Origin: CAZJHX01 sp964545715
Lineage (GTDB): Bacteria > Myxococcota_A > UBA9042 > GCA-2863065
NCBI GenBank assembly: GCA_964545715.1
Contig: CAZJHX010000033.1
Span: 1 to 64,000, forward strand
Length of the DNA stretch: 64,000 bases
Direction: 5' to 3'
Made by a program: the position numbers and the translations under genes. Below are positions 51,301 to 59,961 of the stretch, piece after piece (the first letter of the stretch is position 1; each line of letters starts with the position of its first letter). Under the pieces are notes generated by a model. That model was not told the origin of the DNA. It did no database searches and worked only from the letters and a program-made list of their open reading frames with translations.

Positions 51301-52819
51301 CGACATCACGGTGGACAGCGTGGAGGCGGTTTACGCCGACTGCGACGTGTGTGTCCCAAATCAGCCGGTGTGCCAGGAGAACGCCGTCCAGGTGTGTGAC
51401 GCCACGGGCCAACAGTGGCTCGGCGATCCCGTCGAGTGCACGGACCAGGTGTGCGCGGGCGGCGCGTGTCTGGACCAGATTTGCGAGCCGGGTTCACAGT
51501 TTTGCGACGGCGACCCGATGCTGTGCGGGGACGACGGGTTGAGTGCATCGGTGCTCGCGGTGTGTACAGAAGACCAGTTCTGCGTCGTAGGCGACACGGG
51601 GAGCGCCGCCTGCGTGCCGGTGGTGTGCGCCAAGGGCGCCAGTTGGTGCGAGGGTGATGTACTGAAGACCTGCGACGACATCGGCAGCGCCGTCGTGGAG
51701 GAGACGCCGTGCGGCGAGGCGGCCGCGTGCGTGGAGGATCAGTGTCTCCCGCTGGTGTGCACCCCCAAAGCGAGCGAGTGCGCCGGCGCGACAAGCTACA
51801 CGGTGTGCAATGCCACCGGCACGGCCTGGTCTGCTGAGTTGGTGTGCCCGGGGGGCTCTGATTGCACGGACAACGTCTGCGAGAACAACTGCGCGGCGCA
51901 GTGCGAGGGCAAGGTCTGCGGCGCCGACGGCTGCGGTGGGGTATGCGGAGTCTGCTCCGGCACCCAGGACTGCACGGACGCGGGCGAGTGCGTGGACAAC
52001 TGCAAACCTGTGTGCACCGGCAAGAAGTGCGGCCCCAACGGCTGCGGCGGAGTCTGTGGAGGGTGCAGCGCCAACCAGGCCTGCGAGGACGGCCAGTGCG
52101 TGGACTGCATCCCGGACTGCGACGGTGAGACCTGTGGTGACGACGGCTGTGGCGGGTCCTGCCCCAGCTGTGCGGGCGGGCTCATGTGCACCGAGACCGG
52201 CTCTTGCGGTGGCCTTTGCGGCACCTGCTCGCTGCATCCGCAGTGCAGCGACATCGACTTCGCTGAAGGCAACCTCTCCAATTGGACCGTGGACGGGCCG
52301 GCGGTGGTCGTACCCAGCCTGGGCGGGACCGAAGCGCCGACCGGCGGGGCCATGCTGTTCATGCCGACGGGCTTCGCCGGCGTGCAAGGCACACAGGCGA
52401 CCTTCCAGGGCTGTCTGGAGCCCGGTACGTACACGATCGGAATCGACTGGCGCTTCTACTCCGAGGAGTTCAAGGAGTGGTGCGGCTCCCAGTACCAGGA
52501 CGGCTTCCAGGCCAAGCTCTATGTGGGAGGCGGCGTCGTCACGCTGATGGAGTTCACCATCGACAAGCTCTGCCCGACCGCCGACTGCAACAAGTGCGGC
52601 GCCCAGTACGTGGGGCTGGTTCCTTCCGACGTCAAATTCGACAAGGGCGGCGTGTACAACACCCCGTGGACGCACACCGACTTCGAGATCGACCTCACGA
52701 GCCCCGACGGCGCCCCGATCACGTTCGATCTCGTGCTGAACGTCGAGGACGCCGGCGACTCGATCTACGACAGCGTCATGCTGATCGACCGCGTGACCTT
52801 CACCCCGCAGACGCTCTAG
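48332..52819 (+). CDS. Giant Cys-rich lipoprotein with LamG-like domain
   Basis: GGAGGG precedes ATG 48332; an in-frame ATG at 48320 is less likely. The 1495-residue product has a lipoprotein signal (AKVGMIGC), an Asp/Thr/Gly linker (about 20-105; GDDTGDTGTDTDDT), many Cys-rich repeats of two types (CDSDIDCAAAAMVCDP-like and CQPGPEYCQDN-like, about 105-610), a LamG-like domain (about 615-815; LLAWWPLDEAAGD ... DDVRLYDTALS), a Cys-rich beta domain, further repeats including VCGADGCGGVCG units (about 1185-1290), and a ~190-residue C-terminal beta domain with Cys. No catalytic domain was seen. It is probably a long surface fibre or adhesin. Confidence 0.82.
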   Translation: MAGRRGLIALLVFAKVGMIGCGDSSDDPPPAGDDVTDSGSSDDDTTDGTTADTGDDTGDATSDTTGDDTGDTGTDTDDTDGTDGTDTTEDTGETTGPVEPPETCDSDIDCAAAAMVCDPLTETCVQCLFESDCDDFEHCVDRACLPFTQCQNSLDCVDLTDQPICDKVLGECVQCLGEEDCEDSQHCVDQGCVDYTNCVSSKDCEDAVCDKALGECVDCLEDTDCADDQVCIQAVCETSLACDSDLDCLDLNMLCDKVAGTCAACLVNADCPSVYFCQGGQCLLDVCVTGQSACQDNAVVACNEQGSGFDAPAPCAVQQTCAVDGAVAACQDWACQPGPEYCQDNAVLACAEDGLSVVALTQCGEAALCLAGGCVDIICEPTAVFCAEDQSWMGTCSADGTSFETADCQQGTWCSEEAEAECVAWVCQPDKPVCDGNTATACNAAGSGFADPATECGEQVCEAGLCQDKVCEPDTIFCGDGQVLKCSAGGASSTLVVPCGASEYCDADATPAGAACAPQVCQPGAALCVENVASMCDDLGSGPLGDGQDCGDDLCVGGECKSVVCVPGSAYCVGDLALQCDATGTLPKMQKTCPPGECADGDCLNGLLAWWPLDEAAGDVANDMVGGFDGAVAEGTWGEGRVGGALHQNTVEAHVDAGDVLNDLALPITISAWVRLKAGGAGGGHVLSTDTASDHYAGAWLSVRETKIVISYGDGGAPGLSSIRAKASAGVPADVWMHLAAVIEGPTQMTIYIDGEDQGGVYSGSGDQMVHTEAPLWLGKWFKPSFIALQGALDDVRLYDTALSKTQIQAMIGGSCPAEATSACSDGQACTFGDTCVGGECAAGTLDRLPKTAWAQAGNAADSCNVNGALAPDGDSAGLDYTLGGFTTIGGVQVAGCVGLDFGASRPLKSVLLKAGRVSSACGGACVPDIEKGCGTDPKTEVFYGVAVEEFTHAATLFIEAGAPSIYPVAIEADARYVVVCRGNGGPGRDDITVDSVEAVYADCDVCVPNQPVCQENAVQVCDATGQQWLGDPVECTDQVCAGGACLDQICEPGSQFCDGDPMLCGDDGLSASVLAVCTEDQFCVVGDTGSAACVPVVCAKGASWCEGDVLKTCDDIGSAVVEETPCGEAAACVEDQCLPLVCTPKASECAGATSYTVCNATGTAWSAELVCPGGSDCTDNVCENNCAAQCEGKVCGADGCGGVCGVCSGTQDCTDAGECVDNCKPVCTGKKCGPNGCGGVCGGCSANQACEDGQCVDCIPDCDGETCGDDGCGGSCPSCAGGLMCTETGSCGGLCGTCSLHPQCSDIDFAEGNLSNWTVDGPAVVVPSLGGTEAPTGGAMLFMPTGFAGVQGTQATFQGCLEPGTYTIGIDWRFYSEEFKEWCGSQYQDGFQAKLYVGGGVVTLMEFTIDKLCPTADCNKCGAQYVGLVPSDVKFDKGGVYNTPWTHTDFEIDLTSPDGAPITFDLVLNVEDAGDSIYDSVMLIDRVTFTPQTL

Positions 52820-52842
52820 CCGAACGGCTGTATCATCAGCAC

Positions 52843-54726
52843 ATGAGAACAGCCTGGGTACTGGTTTGTGGGGTCGTCCTGCTGGTGGGCGCTGCGGGTG
52901 AAGCGGCGCCAATCGTCACGCAGGGGCGCCTCTTGAGCGCCGGCACAGTCGCCCCGGACGGCACATATTCGGCGTCGATCCGGATCTTTGACGCCCCGGT
53001 CGAGGGCGACCAGCTTTGGGTGGAAGAGCAAGAGCTTGCGGTCGATGGCGGCGTCTTTTCGGCAGCGCTCGGTGAGGACGGCGGGCTTGCGGACAGCCTT
53101 CTGGGCATCGAACAGGCGTGGGTCGAGGTGCAGATCGGCGAGGAGGCGCCCCTTCCGCGACGGCGCCTGGCTGCGGCGCCCCTCTCGCTGCTCAGCCAGG
53201 GGCTCGACTGCACGGGATGCGTCGGTCTGGATCAGCTGCAGCCCGCCTGCGCCAAGGGGCAGGTGGTGCGCCAGGACGGCGACGGCTGGAGCTGCGGCGA
53301 CGTCGACTTCGCCGGCGCACGGGACGTCCGCGACTTCGGGGCGATCGCAAGCGACGGACTCGATGACCGCGCCGCCATTCAGGCCGCGATCGACTCCATT
53401 CCGCTGGACGAGCAGGCGCGCGTCATCCTGCCGCCGGGCACGCTGCAGATCTCAGGCCCCATCCTGTTCGGACAGCGCGGCGTGCACCTGATCGGCGCGG
53501 GCATCGGGGCATGGAACGGCGACGCGGCCTACGGCACCGCGATAAAGAACATGGCCGACGACGACGCCATCGTGGTGCAGTCGATGGCCCACAACATCCT
53601 GCAGGGGTTCAAAGTCACCGACGGCCTGGGCGGCGGTCGAACCCAGGGGGCCGGCGTCCGCGCCGAGCGCTTCGACAACAAGGGCAACGTGATGCTCGTG
53701 GCGCGCGACATGAGCGTGTGGGGGCACTACGACGGCTTTGAGATCGTGCGTGGCCTGTTTTGCGAGTTTCGCAGTGTCCGCGCGGCTAACAACATCCGAC
53801 ACGGCTTTGTGCTGGGTGGGGACTTCCAAACCACCGGCACGTCGATCAACTTTGTGGGCACGTTTGCCTCCGACAACGGCATGGACGGCTACTCGATCGG
53901 CGGATACGGCTACAGCGCGCTGATCGCCACCGCGTCGGACGGCAACGGGCGTCACGGCTATCGCATCCACCAGACGGCGGCCAACCTGAACGCGCGCGGC
54001 CACGGCCTGTTCTCGGTCGGGGCGGAGGGCAATCAAGAAAGCTCGATCTCGATCGAGGACAGCACCGCGATCAGCATCATCGGAGGCAGCCTTGTGAACT
54101 CGGGCGGCAACGCCGTGACGCTGAAAGACTCGGGCGGCGTCGTGATCGCGGGCCTCCACATGAGCGGCAGCGGCGGCTACGGCATCAGCGCCTCGGGCGG
54201 CGGGGCCGTGCTGCTCACCTCCACGTTCACGGCCAACGCGGCGGGCAAGATCGAGGACCCGGGCGGGGTGGTGGCGCGCATCGATCCCACGTCCTGGCGC
54301 TTCGGCACCACCGGGCTGATGGGGGCCGCGCCCGGCTCCAGCTACATCCAATTCACAAAGGGCAGCCTTATCTTCAACACAGCCAGCGGCGTCGCCGGAC
54401 AGTTCGCCGGCAAGAAGCTGGTCTTGGAGAAGCGCGGCATTACCAAAATCGGAGGGCTGTCGGCCACGACGACCGAGGCCAGAAACCTCAGCGGCGACGA
54501 GACGGTGGAGGGCGACGCTACGACGGTGACGATCAAGTTCAACACGCCCGAGCTCGACAAGAAATACTATCTGACGGTCACGCCAACGACGCTCACAGGC
54601 ACGCCGACGCCGGGCTCGACCCGCGTACGCTCGGTCGTCAAGGACCTGAACACGGCGACGATCACGCTGGAATCCGCACCGGGCGCCGGCGCGTCAGTCA
54701 CCTTTGACTGGCACCTGATCCGATGA
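52843..54726 (+). CDS. Exported pectate-lyase-superfamily beta-helix protein with CxGC module
   Basis: The product is 627 residues from ATG 52843. A signal peptide (WVLVCGVVLLVGAAGEA) is followed by the N-terminal beta module ending in LDCTGCV, then a pectate-lyase-3-type start (VRDFGAIASDGLDDRAAIQ) and a right-handed beta-helix (about 165-500; repeated SGGNAV, DNGMDGYSIGG, DGNGRHGYRI turns), and a ~110-residue C-terminal domain (NFNTPELDKKYYL-like beta). Catalytic residues of polysaccharide lyases were not confirmed, so it may bind or cut glycans. It overlaps the next gene as ATGA. Confidence 0.82.
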   Translation: MRTAWVLVCGVVLLVGAAGEAAPIVTQGRLLSAGTVAPDGTYSASIRIFDAPVEGDQLWVEEQELAVDGGVFSAALGEDGGLADSLLGIEQAWVEVQIGEEAPLPRRRLAAAPLSLLSQGLDCTGCVGLDQLQPACAKGQVVRQDGDGWSCGDVDFAGARDVRDFGAIASDGLDDRAAIQAAIDSIPLDEQARVILPPGTLQISGPILFGQRGVHLIGAGIGAWNGDAAYGTAIKNMADDDAIVVQSMAHNILQGFKVTDGLGGGRTQGAGVRAERFDNKGNVMLVARDMSVWGHYDGFEIVRGLFCEFRSVRAANNIRHGFVLGGDFQTTGTSINFVGTFASDNGMDGYSIGGYGYSALIATASDGNGRHGYRIHQTAANLNARGHGLFSVGAEGNQESSISIEDSTAISIIGGSLVNSGGNAVTLKDSGGVVIAGLHMSGSGGYGISASGGGAVLLTSTFTANAAGKIEDPGGVVARIDPTSWRFGTTGLMGAAPGSSYIQFTKGSLIFNTASGVAGQFAGKKLVLEKRGITKIGGLSATTTEARNLSGDETVEGDATTVTIKFNTPELDKKYYLTVTPTTLTGTPTPGSTRVRSVVKDLNTATITLESAPGAGASVTFDWHLIR

Positions 54727-56147
54727 GAGCTGCGCTGGTCGCGGTCTTGCTGCTGGGCGCCTGCGCGACCGACCCTCCGGAAGGAGCTGTGGTGGACGCC
54801 GCCCAGCCGGCCGCAGACAGCTCACTGGAGCCCGCGGAGGCTGTGCCGGTGACGCCGCCGGTGGCCACGCTCTCGTACGTGTGGCCCGCGCTGATCACAG
54901 CCTTGGCCACAACCGAGGACACGCTCTATGTTGCTGGCGACTTTCGGGACGCCTTTGAGCTCGGGGACAGCGCGCTGGAGGCGGGGGGTGTCGAGGAGGA
55001 CGTCTTTTTGGCATCGCTGACTCTGAACGGCGACGTGCGGTGGGCAGCGCGTTATGGCAGCGAGCGGGACGACCAGATCGCTGATGTGGCGGCGAGTGAG
55101 ACGGGTGTGGTCGTCGCAGGGTCCGTGAAGAGCCCGATCGACTTCGGTGGCGGCCTGATCGGCAGTGGCAACAAGGAGGCGGCATTTGTAGCCGCCTTCG
55201 ACGCCGACGGCGCGTATCGATGGGCGCACGTGTGGGGCAACGGCGCCTGGAACGAGGCCACCTGCCTGGCGGTCGACGGGCAAGGCAACGCGGTTGTGGG
55301 CGGCATCGTGCGCGACACCATGAGCTTTGGCGGCGACGCGCTGACGAGCGAGGGCGGGGGCGACGTGTTCGTGGCCTCCTTCGACGCCTCGGGCGCTCAT
55401 CGCTGGTCGCGCGCGTTTGGCGGCGAGGCCGATGACCGGGCCGTCACGGTCAACGTGGATGGGCCCGGCAACGTCTATCTGACAGGGCTGTTTCAAGCCA
55501 CGACCAACTATCCGGACGCGGTCCTGACGGAGGACCGGCCCGGCTGGTCGGACCTGTTCATCCTGGGCCTGGCGCCGGACGGCACGCATCGCTGGGCGAA
55601 CACGTTCGGCGATGTCGGTCCGATCGATCTGGAGTCTGCGGTGATAGGCCCGGACGGGCTCGTGTTCGCCGGCAGCGTGCTGGGCAACGTCGACCTGGGC
55701 GGCGCGCTGCTGGACTCCGATGACAGCACCGCGGGCAAGTCGCATCACACCCGTGACGTGGTGACCGCCCGCTTTGGCCTGGACGGCGCGCATCAGGCGT
55801 CCGCGTCGTTTTCGGGGCTGGGGCAGGAGTGGGGCAAGGAGGCGGGGGTCGACGCGGCGGGCAACACCTACACGGCGGGCTGGTACTCGGAGAGCTACAC
55901 GTTGGCCGGCGTCGAACACCCCAACGCCGGGGCTCTGGACACGTTCGTACTGAGCCGCACTCCGGCGGGGGTGCGGCGCTGGTCGATCGCGATCAGCGGG
56001 TCCGGCGAAGATCGCGTCTCCGCCATGGCCGTGACGGGCGGCGGCGACATCTACCTGGCCGGGCGGTTCGAGGACACGGTGGACGTGGCGGGCGCGGCCC
56101 TGGTCGCCGGCGAGACCTGGTCCGGCTTCCTGGTGCGACTGCAATAA
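54723..56147 (+). CDS. SBBP/beta-propeller lipoprotein
   Basis: The product is 474 residues; the start overlaps the previous stop (ATGA). Lipoprotein signal (LVAVLLLGAC), short Ala/Pro/Glu linker, then six or so repeats of ~60 residues with the SBBP-type pattern: (V/A)RWAARYGSERDDQIADV, HRWSRAFGGEADDRAVTV, RRWSIAISGSGEDRVSAM, each followed by GNVYLTG or GDIYLAG strands. These form a beta-propeller, usually binding ligands or partners outside the cell. Coupling to the beta-helix gene suggests they act together. Confidence 0.85.
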   Translation: MRAALVAVLLLGACATDPPEGAVVDAAQPAADSSLEPAEAVPVTPPVATLSYVWPALITALATTEDTLYVAGDFRDAFELGDSALEAGGVEEDVFLASLTLNGDVRWAARYGSERDDQIADVAASETGVVVAGSVKSPIDFGGGLIGSGNKEAAFVAAFDADGAYRWAHVWGNGAWNEATCLAVDGQGNAVVGGIVRDTMSFGGDALTSEGGGDVFVASFDASGAHRWSRAFGGEADDRAVTVNVDGPGNVYLTGLFQATTNYPDAVLTEDRPGWSDLFILGLAPDGTHRWANTFGDVGPIDLESAVIGPDGLVFAGSVLGNVDLGGALLDSDDSTAGKSHHTRDVVTARFGLDGAHQASASFSGLGQEWGKEAGVDAAGNTYTAGWYSESYTLAGVEHPNAGALDTFVLSRTPAGVRRWSIAISGSGEDRVSAMAVTGGGDIYLAGRFEDTVDVAGAALVAGETWSGFLVRLQ

Positions 56148-56154
56148 CGACATC

Positions 56155-56193
56155 TTGTCCGCGTTTGTCCGGTGTTTGTCCGCGGACGGACAA
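56155..56193. promoter_or_regulatory. Three phased TTGTCCG repeats plus an inverted copy
   Basis: TTGTCCG occurs at 56155, 56165 and 56176, 10-11 bp apart, and its inverse CGGACAA at 56187-56193. The last pair makes a 7-bp hairpin with a 4-nt loop. It lies 8 nt after one stop and ~120 bp before the next start, so it could be an operator array, a terminator, or both. Confidence 0.5.
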
Positions 56194-56314
56194 CCGGCGG
56201 ACGTATCAGACCGTATTCGAGCCACTGCGGGGCTGTTCATGGTCAGGCTCAGGTGGCGCGGCGCTTGCTCTGAATAGCGGCGCGGATCGAACCCTGATTC
56301 CTGAGGAGGACCCG

Positions 56315-57985
<1,671 letters not shown>

Positions 57986-58026
57986 AAACGCCCCCTTTCC
58001 ACTCCTTCTATCGAACTTGGCGCGTA

Positions 58027-58045
58027 TCATTCATTTTGTGAATGA
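58027..58045. promoter_or_regulatory. LysR-type box overlapping the lysR start
   Basis: TCATTCA (58027-58033) and TGAATGA (58039-58045) are perfect 7-bp arms with a TTTTG spacer, containing T-N11-A, the core of a LysR box. It covers the GTG start at 58038, so the protein could repress itself. Confidence 0.55.
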
Positions 58046-58934
58046 CTCCGACCCTGTCGACCTCACCCTTCTCTACACCTTTCACACCGTGCTCAAGGAG
58101 GGGTCGCTGACCGCAGCGGCCCGCACCCTTGGGCGCTCCCAGCCCGCAATCTGGCACCGCATCGACGCGCTGGAACAGGACCTGGGCGTGCCGCTCTTCG
58201 AGAAGGTCGGCCGCCGGCTGGTCCCCACGGCACACGCGCGCGAGCTGGAGCCTCACTGCCTGCGCCTGCTCACCCTATCGCGCAGCGTTCGCGAGCTGGT
58301 TCGCACCACGGACGGCGACATCCGCGGCGCCGTGCGACTCGGCACCCTGCCCACCATGGCGGCGCACCACCTCGTGCCGGTCATCGCATCGCTGACGCGC
58401 GCCCACCCCGCCCTGCAGCTGCAGCTTCGGCTGGACTACATCGACCCGCTCTGCCAGGCCCTGCGAGAGGGTCAGGTGGACCTGGCGCTTATCGTCGGCG
58501 ACGTCCGCCCCACTGACCTGACCGCCACGACCGTCGGCGAGACCCGCGTCGTCGCCGTCATGGCACCGGACATGGTCGACAAGCTCACCGATCCGGTCCC
58601 GCTCGAGTCCCTGCGACCGCACCGCTACCTGGCCTGGCAGGGCCCACCGGATCCGACCTTTGACGCCGTCAGACGCTTTGCCGACGCACAGGGGCTGACC
58701 GGACCCAGCACGCCCGGCATCCCTCATACAGAGACTCTGCGAGAGCTGGCCGCCGCCGGGCTGGGCTACTCGATCTTGCCCGAGTACACCGCCCGCAACG
58801 ACGTGCTGGCCGGCCGCTTGGCCTGCGCGCGACCGGCAGGGATGGCGCTGGATCAGCCGCTTGTGCTGCTGCAGCGCCGGGACGCGGTGACAACGCCGGC
58901 CATCGACACCGTGCGTGCTGCGCTCACGCCGTAG
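58038..58934 (+). CDS. LysR-family transcriptional regulator
   Basis: The product is 298 residues from GTG 58038. Winged helix-turn-helix (about 8-65: LYTFHTVLKEGSLTAAARTL, SQPAIWHRIDALEQDLGVPL) and effector-binding domain (about 95-290; GAVRLGTLPTMAAHHLVPVI). Size and plan are standard. No ribosome site is seen. The gene upstream is on the same strand and the esterase downstream converges (11-nt overlap), so no divergent target exists; its targets are unclear beyond itself. Confidence 0.9.
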   Translation: MNDSDPVDLTLLYTFHTVLKEGSLTAAARTLGRSQPAIWHRIDALEQDLGVPLFEKVGRRLVPTAHARELEPHCLRLLTLSRSVRELVRTTDGDIRGAVRLGTLPTMAAHHLVPVIASLTRAHPALQLQLRLDYIDPLCQALREGQVDLALIVGDVRPTDLTATTVGETRVVAVMAPDMVDKLTDPVPLESLRPHRYLAWQGPPDPTFDAVRRFADAQGLTGPSTPGIPHTETLRELAAAGLGYSILPEYTARNDVLAGRLACARPAGMALDQPLVLLQRRDAVTTPAIDTVRAALTP

Positions 58935-59922
58935 AGACGTAGGCCGAGATCACGTCAAAAGCGGCGCGCGCCTCCGGAAACAGCGAGGCAAAGGCCGGCC
59001 ACACGTGAATCATGCCGTCGCCCACGTGCACCTGGACGTCGACGCCGGCCTCCCGGGCGCGGTCCACAAGCGCAAGCGCCTCGCTGTGAAACGACTCGGC
59101 GGACCCGGTCAACAGCAGCAGCGGCGGCAGACCGGCCAGAGGCGCGTGCAGTGGCGAGGCCAGCGGATCGGTGCCCGGTGTGTCCCCCAGGTAGGCGGCC
59201 GCGTAAAACTCGAGCGGCTCGCGCGCTAGAAAGTCCAAGCCGCGGTTGGCGTCGATGCTGGCGCCTGTGCAGGTCAGATCCACCCATGGCGACAGCAGCA
59301 CCGCCCGCGACGGCAGCGGCATCCCGGCGTCACGCAGGCGGAGCATCATCGCCAGGGTGAGACCGCCGCCCGCCGAGTCGCCGCCCACGATCAGGCGCTC
59401 GGGTCGCACGCCCTCGGCCAGCAGCGCGCAATAGGCCGCGACCGCGTCATCCACAGCCGCCGGAAACGGGTGCTCGGGCGCCAGCCGGTACACCGGAGCC
59501 ACGCAGCGAGCGCCTGTCGCCAGCGCGACACGGGCGATGAGGTCGCGGTGCGTGCGAGGGCCGCAGACGACATAGCCGCCGCCGTGCAGGTACAGCATCG
59601 TGGTCCGTTCGTCCGACCAGCTCCGCGGCGCGATGACCTCCGCCGCTGCGCCGCCGAGGGGCCGCTTGCGGTGGATCACCTTTCGTAGGACCAGCGGATG
59701 GATGGGCGAGCTCGGGATGATCGCGCGCAGCCGCGCCATTGGACGGCCCACGGAGGCGCTGATCTCTCGGCGCAGCAGCTCGGCGCTGATCTCCACGCGC
59801 CAGCGCCAGCTCGGGTGTCGCGGCCCTTTGACCAGCCGGCGCACCGTCACCAGAACGACCAGCCAGCTGACCAGAACGATCAGACGCACCCAGCCGATCA
59901 GTCGCATTGCCAGTCGTCGCAC
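58924..59922 (-). CDS. Alpha/beta hydrolase, hormone-sensitive-lipase family
   Basis: The product is 332 residues from GTG 59922; ATG 59907 would give 327. HSL-family features are all present: oxyanion motif YLHGGGYVV, nucleophile GDSAGGG, catalytic Asp in GTDPLASP and His in GDGMIHVW. An N-terminal hydrophobic segment (IGWVRLIVLVSWLVVLV) may anchor it in the membrane. It should hydrolyse short-chain esters or lipids; the real substrate is unknown. Its end overlaps the LysR gene by 11 nt. Confidence 0.93.
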   Translation of the reverse strand: MRRLAMRLIGWVRLIVLVSWLVVLVTVRRLVKGPRHPSWRWRVEISAELLRREISASVGRPMARLRAIIPSSPIHPLVLRKVIHRKRPLGGAAAEVIAPRSWSDERTTMLYLHGGGYVVCGPRTHRDLIARVALATGARCVAPVYRLAPEHPFPAAVDDAVAAYCALLAEGVRPERLIVGGDSAGGGLTLAMMLRLRDAGMPLPSRAVLLSPWVDLTCTGASIDANRGLDFLAREPLEFYAAAYLGDTPGTDPLASPLHAPLAGLPPLLLLTGSAESFHSEALALVDRAREAGVDVQVHVGDGMIHVWPAFASLFPEARAAFDVISAYVSTA

Positions 59923-59961
59923 GGCCGCACTATACGCGATTTGTGGAGGAGGTCTGCGCCG

